Assembly (NCBI RefSeq): GCF_023734135.1
Contig: NZ_AP025730.1
Span: forward strand, 2,418,001 to 2,482,000
Direction of reading: 5' to 3'
Length of the DNA stretch: 64,000 bases
Origin: Sphaerotilus microaerophilus
GTDB lineage: Bacteria; Pseudomonadota; Gammaproteobacteria; Burkholderiales; Burkholderiaceae_C
Shown here piece after piece: positions 60,995 to 64,000 of this stretch. The translations under genes and the position numbers were made by a program. Below the pieces are notes generated by a model. That model did no database searches and was not told where the DNA came from. It saw nothing but the letters and a program-made list of their open reading frames with translations. How positions within the stretch are numbered: position 1 is the stretch's first letter; every line of letters begins with the position of its first letter.

Positions 60995-63850
60995 ATGATG
61001 CAGCAACACAGGTCGAACTCGCACCTCTTCGGCGGCAATGCGCCTTATGTCGAAGAGATGTACGAGGCGTACCTCGACAACCCGGGCTCCGTGCCCGACA
61101 ACTGGCGCGACTACTTCGATGCGCTGCAGAACGTTCCCGCCGTCGATGGGAGCGATTCCCGCGACGTCGCGCACGCGCCGGTCATCGAGTCCTTTGCGCA
61201 GCGTGCCAAGGCCAACGCCTTTGCCAACAAGGCCAGTTCGGCCGATCTGGCGGTCGCACGCAAGCAGGTCCACGTTCAGTCCCTGATCGCGGCCTACCGC
61301 AACGTCGGTCAGCGCTGGGCCGACCTCGATCCGCTCAAGCGCACCGAACGTCCCAAGATCCCCGAACTCGAACCGGCGTTCTACGACCTGTCCGAGTCGG
61401 ACATGGACATCACCTTCTCGGCGGCGAACACCTACTTCACCAAGGCCGAGAACATGACCCTGCGCGAGATCGTGCAGGCGCTGCGGGAGACCTACTGCAG
61501 CACGATCGGCGCCGAGTTCATGCACATCACCGACCAGACGCAAAAGCGCTGGTGGCAGCAGAAACTCGAAAGCATCCGCTCCAAGCCGAGCTTCAACGCC
61601 GAACAGAAGAAGCACATCCTCGACCGCCTGACGGCTGCCGAGGGCCTGGAACGCTTCCTGCATACCAAGTACGTCGGCCAGAAGCGCTTCTCGCTCGAAG
61701 GCGGCGAGAGCTTCATCGCCGCGATGGACGAGCTGGTCCAGCGCGCCGGCGAGAAGGGCGTGCAGGAAATCGTCATCGGCATGGCCCACCGTGGCCGCCT
61801 GAACGTGCTGGTCAACACCCTGGGCAAGATGCCCGCGGACCTGTTTGCCGAGTTCGACCACACCGCGCCGGAAGACCTGCCTGCCGGTGACGTGAAGTAC
61901 CACCAGGGCTTCAGCTCCGACATCGCCACTGCGGGCGGCCCGGTCCACCTGAGCCTGGCGTTCAACCCCTCGCACCTGGAAATCGTCAACCCGGTGGTCG
62001 AAGGCTCGGTGCGTGCGCGCATGGACCGCCGTGGCGACACCAAGGGCCTGCAGGTGCTGCCGGTGCTGGTGCACGGCGACTCGGCCTTCGGCGGCCAGGG
62101 CGTGAACCAGGAAACGCTGATGCTGTCGGAGACCCGCGGGTACTCCACCGGCGGCACGGTGCACCTGATCATCAACAACCAGATCGGCTTCACCACCTCC
62201 GACCCGCGCGACCTGCGCTCCACGCTGTACTGCACCGACATCGTCAAGATGATCGAGTCGCCGGTGCTGCACGTGAACGGCGACGACCCGGAGGCCGTCG
62301 TGCTGGCCACCCAGCTGGCGCTGGAATTCCGCCTGACCTTCCAGAAGGATGTCGTGGTCGACATCATCTGCTTCCGCAAGCTGGGCCACAACGAGCAGGA
62401 CACCCCCGCGCTGACCCAGCCGCTGATGTACAAGAAGATCGGCGCGCACCCTGGCACGCGCAGGCTCTACGCCGACCGGCTGTCCGCCCAGGGCATGGGC
62501 GAGACGCTGGGTGACGACATGGTCAAGGCCTTCCGTGCCGCCATGGACGCCGGCCGCCACACCGTCGACCCGGTGCTGAGCAACTTCAAGAGCAAGTTCG
62601 CGGTCGACTGGCAGCCCTTCCTCGGCAAGAAGTGGACCGACTCCGCCGACACCGCAATCCCGCTCACCGAGTGGAAGCGCCTGGCCGAGCACATGACCAC
62701 GATCCCCGCCAGCGTCAATCCGCACCCGCTGGTCAAGAAGGTCTACGACGATCGCGCTGCGATGGGCCGTGGCGAGATCAACGTCGATTGGGGCATGGGC
62801 GAGCACATGGCCTTCGCCTCGCTGGTGGCGGCCGGTTACCCGGTGCGCCTGTCCGGCGAGGACTGCGGCCGCGGCACCTTCACGCACCGCCATGCGGTCA
62901 TCCATGACCAGAAGCGCGAGAAGTGGGACGAGGGCACCTACATCCCGCTGCAGCACGTGGCCGACGGCCAGGCGCAGTTCACCGTCATCGACTCCATCCT
63001 GTCCGAAGAGGCGGTGCTGGGCTTCGAGTACGGCTACGCCTCGGCCGAGCCGAACACGCTGACCATCTGGGAAGCCCAGTTCGGTGACTTCGCCAACGGC
63101 GCGCAGGTCGTGATCGACCAGTTCATCGCTTCGGGTGAAGTGAAGTGGGGCCGCGTCAACGGCCTGACGCTGATGCTGCCGCACGGCTACGAAGGCCAGG
63201 GCCCCGAGCACAGCTCGGCCCGCCTGGAGCGCTTCATGCAGCTGGCCGCCGACACCAACATGCAGATTGTGCAGCCGACCTCGGCCAGCCAGATCTTCCA
63301 TGTGCTGCGCCGCCAGATGGTGCGCCCGCTGCGCAAGCCGCTGGTGATCTTCACGCCCAAGTCCCTGCTGCGCAACAAGGACGCGACCTCTCCGGTGACC
63401 GACTTCACCAAGGGCGAGTTCCGCACCGTGATCGGCGAGCAGAAGGCGGAGATCGACGCCGCCAAGGTCAAGCGCGTGATCGCCTGCTCGGGCAAGGTCT
63501 ACTACGACCTGGTCAAGAAGCGCGAGGAGAAGAAGTCCAACGACGTGGCCGTGATTCGCGTCGAGCAGCTCTATCCCTTCCCGCACAAGGCCTTCGCCGC
63601 CGAGCTGAAGAAGTACCCCAACGCGACCGAGATCGTGTGGTGCCAGGACGAGCCGCAGAACCAGGGTTCCTGGTTCTTCGTGCAGCACTACATCCACGAG
63701 AACATGGTCGAAGGCCAGAAGCTCGGTTACGCCGGCCGTCCGTCGTCGGCCTCGCCGGCGGTGGGTTACGCGCACCTGCACCAGGAGCAGCAGAAGGCGC
63801 TGCTGGACCAGGCCTACGGCAAGCTCAAGGGATTTGTCCTGAGCAAGTGA
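60995..63850 (+). CDS. sucA: 2-oxoglutarate dehydrogenase E1 component
   Basis: 951 residues, normal for OdhA/SucA. N-terminal E2-binding stretch (NAPYVEEMYEAYLDNPGSVP), thiamine-diphosphate region with GMAHRGRLNVLVN and the Mg-binding G-D-S-A-F-G-G-Q-G (HGDSAFGGQG), FNPSHLEIVNPVVEGS, and the C-terminal DEPQNQGSW. It decarboxylates 2-oxoglutarate in the TCA cycle. Start at 60995 follows AAGGTGAGC. The 264-base gap before it shows only a short GGCGG-GATTT-CCGCC hairpin near 60740. sucB follows after 136 bases. Confidence 0.96.
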   Translation: MMQQHRSNSHLFGGNAPYVEEMYEAYLDNPGSVPDNWRDYFDALQNVPAVDGSDSRDVAHAPVIESFAQRAKANAFANKASSADLAVARKQVHVQSLIAAYRNVGQRWADLDPLKRTERPKIPELEPAFYDLSESDMDITFSAANTYFTKAENMTLREIVQALRETYCSTIGAEFMHITDQTQKRWWQQKLESIRSKPSFNAEQKKHILDRLTAAEGLERFLHTKYVGQKRFSLEGGESFIAAMDELVQRAGEKGVQEIVIGMAHRGRLNVLVNTLGKMPADLFAEFDHTAPEDLPAGDVKYHQGFSSDIATAGGPVHLSLAFNPSHLEIVNPVVEGSVRARMDRRGDTKGLQVLPVLVHGDSAFGGQGVNQETLMLSETRGYSTGGTVHLIINNQIGFTTSDPRDLRSTLYCTDIVKMIESPVLHVNGDDPEAVVLATQLALEFRLTFQKDVVVDIICFRKLGHNEQDTPALTQPLMYKKIGAHPGTRRLYADRLSAQGMGETLGDDMVKAFRAAMDAGRHTVDPVLSNFKSKFAVDWQPFLGKKWTDSADTAIPLTEWKRLAEHMTTIPASVNPHPLVKKVYDDRAAMGRGEINVDWGMGEHMAFASLVAAGYPVRLSGEDCGRGTFTHRHAVIHDQKREKWDEGTYIPLQHVADGQAQFTVIDSILSEEAVLGFEYGYASAEPNTLTIWEAQFGDFANGAQVVIDQFIASGEVKWGRVNGLTLMLPHGYEGQGPEHSSARLERFMQLAADTNMQIVQPTSASQIFHVLRRQMVRPLRKPLVIFTPKSLLRNKDATSPVTDFTKGEFRTVIGEQKAEIDAAKVKRVIACSGKVYYDLVKKREEKKSNDVAVIRVEQLYPFPHKAFAAELKKYPNATEIVWCQDEPQNQGSWFFVQHYIHENMVEGQKLGYAGRPSSASPAVGYAHLHQEQQKALLDQAYGKLKGFVLSK

Positions 63851-63862
63851 TGCGCCCAGGTT

Positions 63863-63892
63863 GGGCCGGCGCTCGCTGCGCGCCGTCGGCCC
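63863..63892 (+). repeat. Intergenic palindrome between sucA and sucB
   Basis: GGGCCG at 63863-63868 pairs with CGGCCC at 63887-63892, with further GC pairing inside (GGCGC/GCGCC). No T-run; it may moderate read-through or stabilise the sucA message end. Confidence 0.4.
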
Positions 63893-63986
63893 GGCTCTCG
63901 TGCGGCTTGTCCAGGATGAACCCGTGGGCGGCCGCTACGCGCGGCGCGTCGACCAACCGACGCACTGAACAGACAAGAGAAGCAAC

Positions 63987-64000
63987 ATGGCTATCGTAGA
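63987..64000 (+). CDS. sucB: Start of dihydrolipoyl succinyltransferase (E2), cut by the window edge
   Basis: Only ATG-GCT-ATC-GTA-GA is inside the window (MAIV then E or D), which matches the usual MAIVEVKVP start of OdhB/SucB; AGAGAAG upstream is a fair ribosome site and the position after sucA is canonical. Identity rests on position plus four residues. Confidence 0.7.

Overview
The window is high-GC (near 70%) proteobacterial chromosome. Gene content and protein style (OdhA/OdhB, CheA with a separate STAS gene, AcoR-type regulator, Fnr/HemN pair, TIGR03790 protein) point to Betaproteobacteria, order Burkholderiales, probably near the Leptothrix/Sphaerotilus/Rubrivivax group. That placement is inferred from style; no rRNA or marker search was possible.

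1-5.6 kb is the right end of an integrated element. It holds a large unrecognised protein running off the left edge, a small hypothetical gene, an AbiEi-type antitoxin whose toxin partner is reduced to its first codons, a StbD/Phd-type antitoxin without a toxin, and an intact ImmA/IrrE-DUF4411 (PIN) pair. It ends in the 3' half of a tRNA-Asn (5558-5605), still followed by the tRNA's terminator, which I read as the distal attachment site. 5.7-8 kb is an esterase-AraC pair. 8.2-11.2 kb has a decayed copy of an island gene, then an MgtA-type Mg2+ P-type ATPase with a 24-codon upstream ORF. 11.2-14.4 kb holds a decayed region, two tandem Crp-like regulators and an IS66 relic.

14.4-28.8 kb is the most interesting part. 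Phosphoribosyltransferase, Crp/Fnr-type regulator, NarL-type response regulator, multi-PAS histidine kinase, SagB-type nitroreductase, Hsp20, Lon-like protease, a stress-protein-like gene, a solitary GroEL, an attachment-family protein and a DASS carrier are scattered over both strands. Seven promoter regions here carry a palindrome close to TTGAG-N4-CTCAA (boxes at 15204, 16327, 19828, 20856, 20938, 26452, 28783). The local regulator and the Fnr at 57.9 kb both have the E-x-x-S-R recognition helix expected to bind such sites. I infer a low-oxygen or energy-limitation regulon devoted to protein quality control.

29.2-37.9 kb encodes a small membrane protein and a giant cyclic beta-1,2-glucan synthase (NdvB type). 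38.1-42.3 kb is an overlapping acnA-fumC pair. 42.5-46.5 kb is an AcoR-like sigma54 activator and a flavin monooxygenase with a clear -24/-12 promoter between them. 46.8-54.1 kb is a chemotaxis operon (short MCP-like protein, CheY, STAS protein, CheA, soluble PAS-type receptor, CheW, CheR). 54.2-64 kb holds icd, a SafE-type membrane protein, hemN and fnr divergent around an FNR box, an IclR regulator, a TIGR03790 protein, sucA and the first codons of sucB. With acnA, fumC, icd, sucA and sucB the right half carries much of the TCA cycle.
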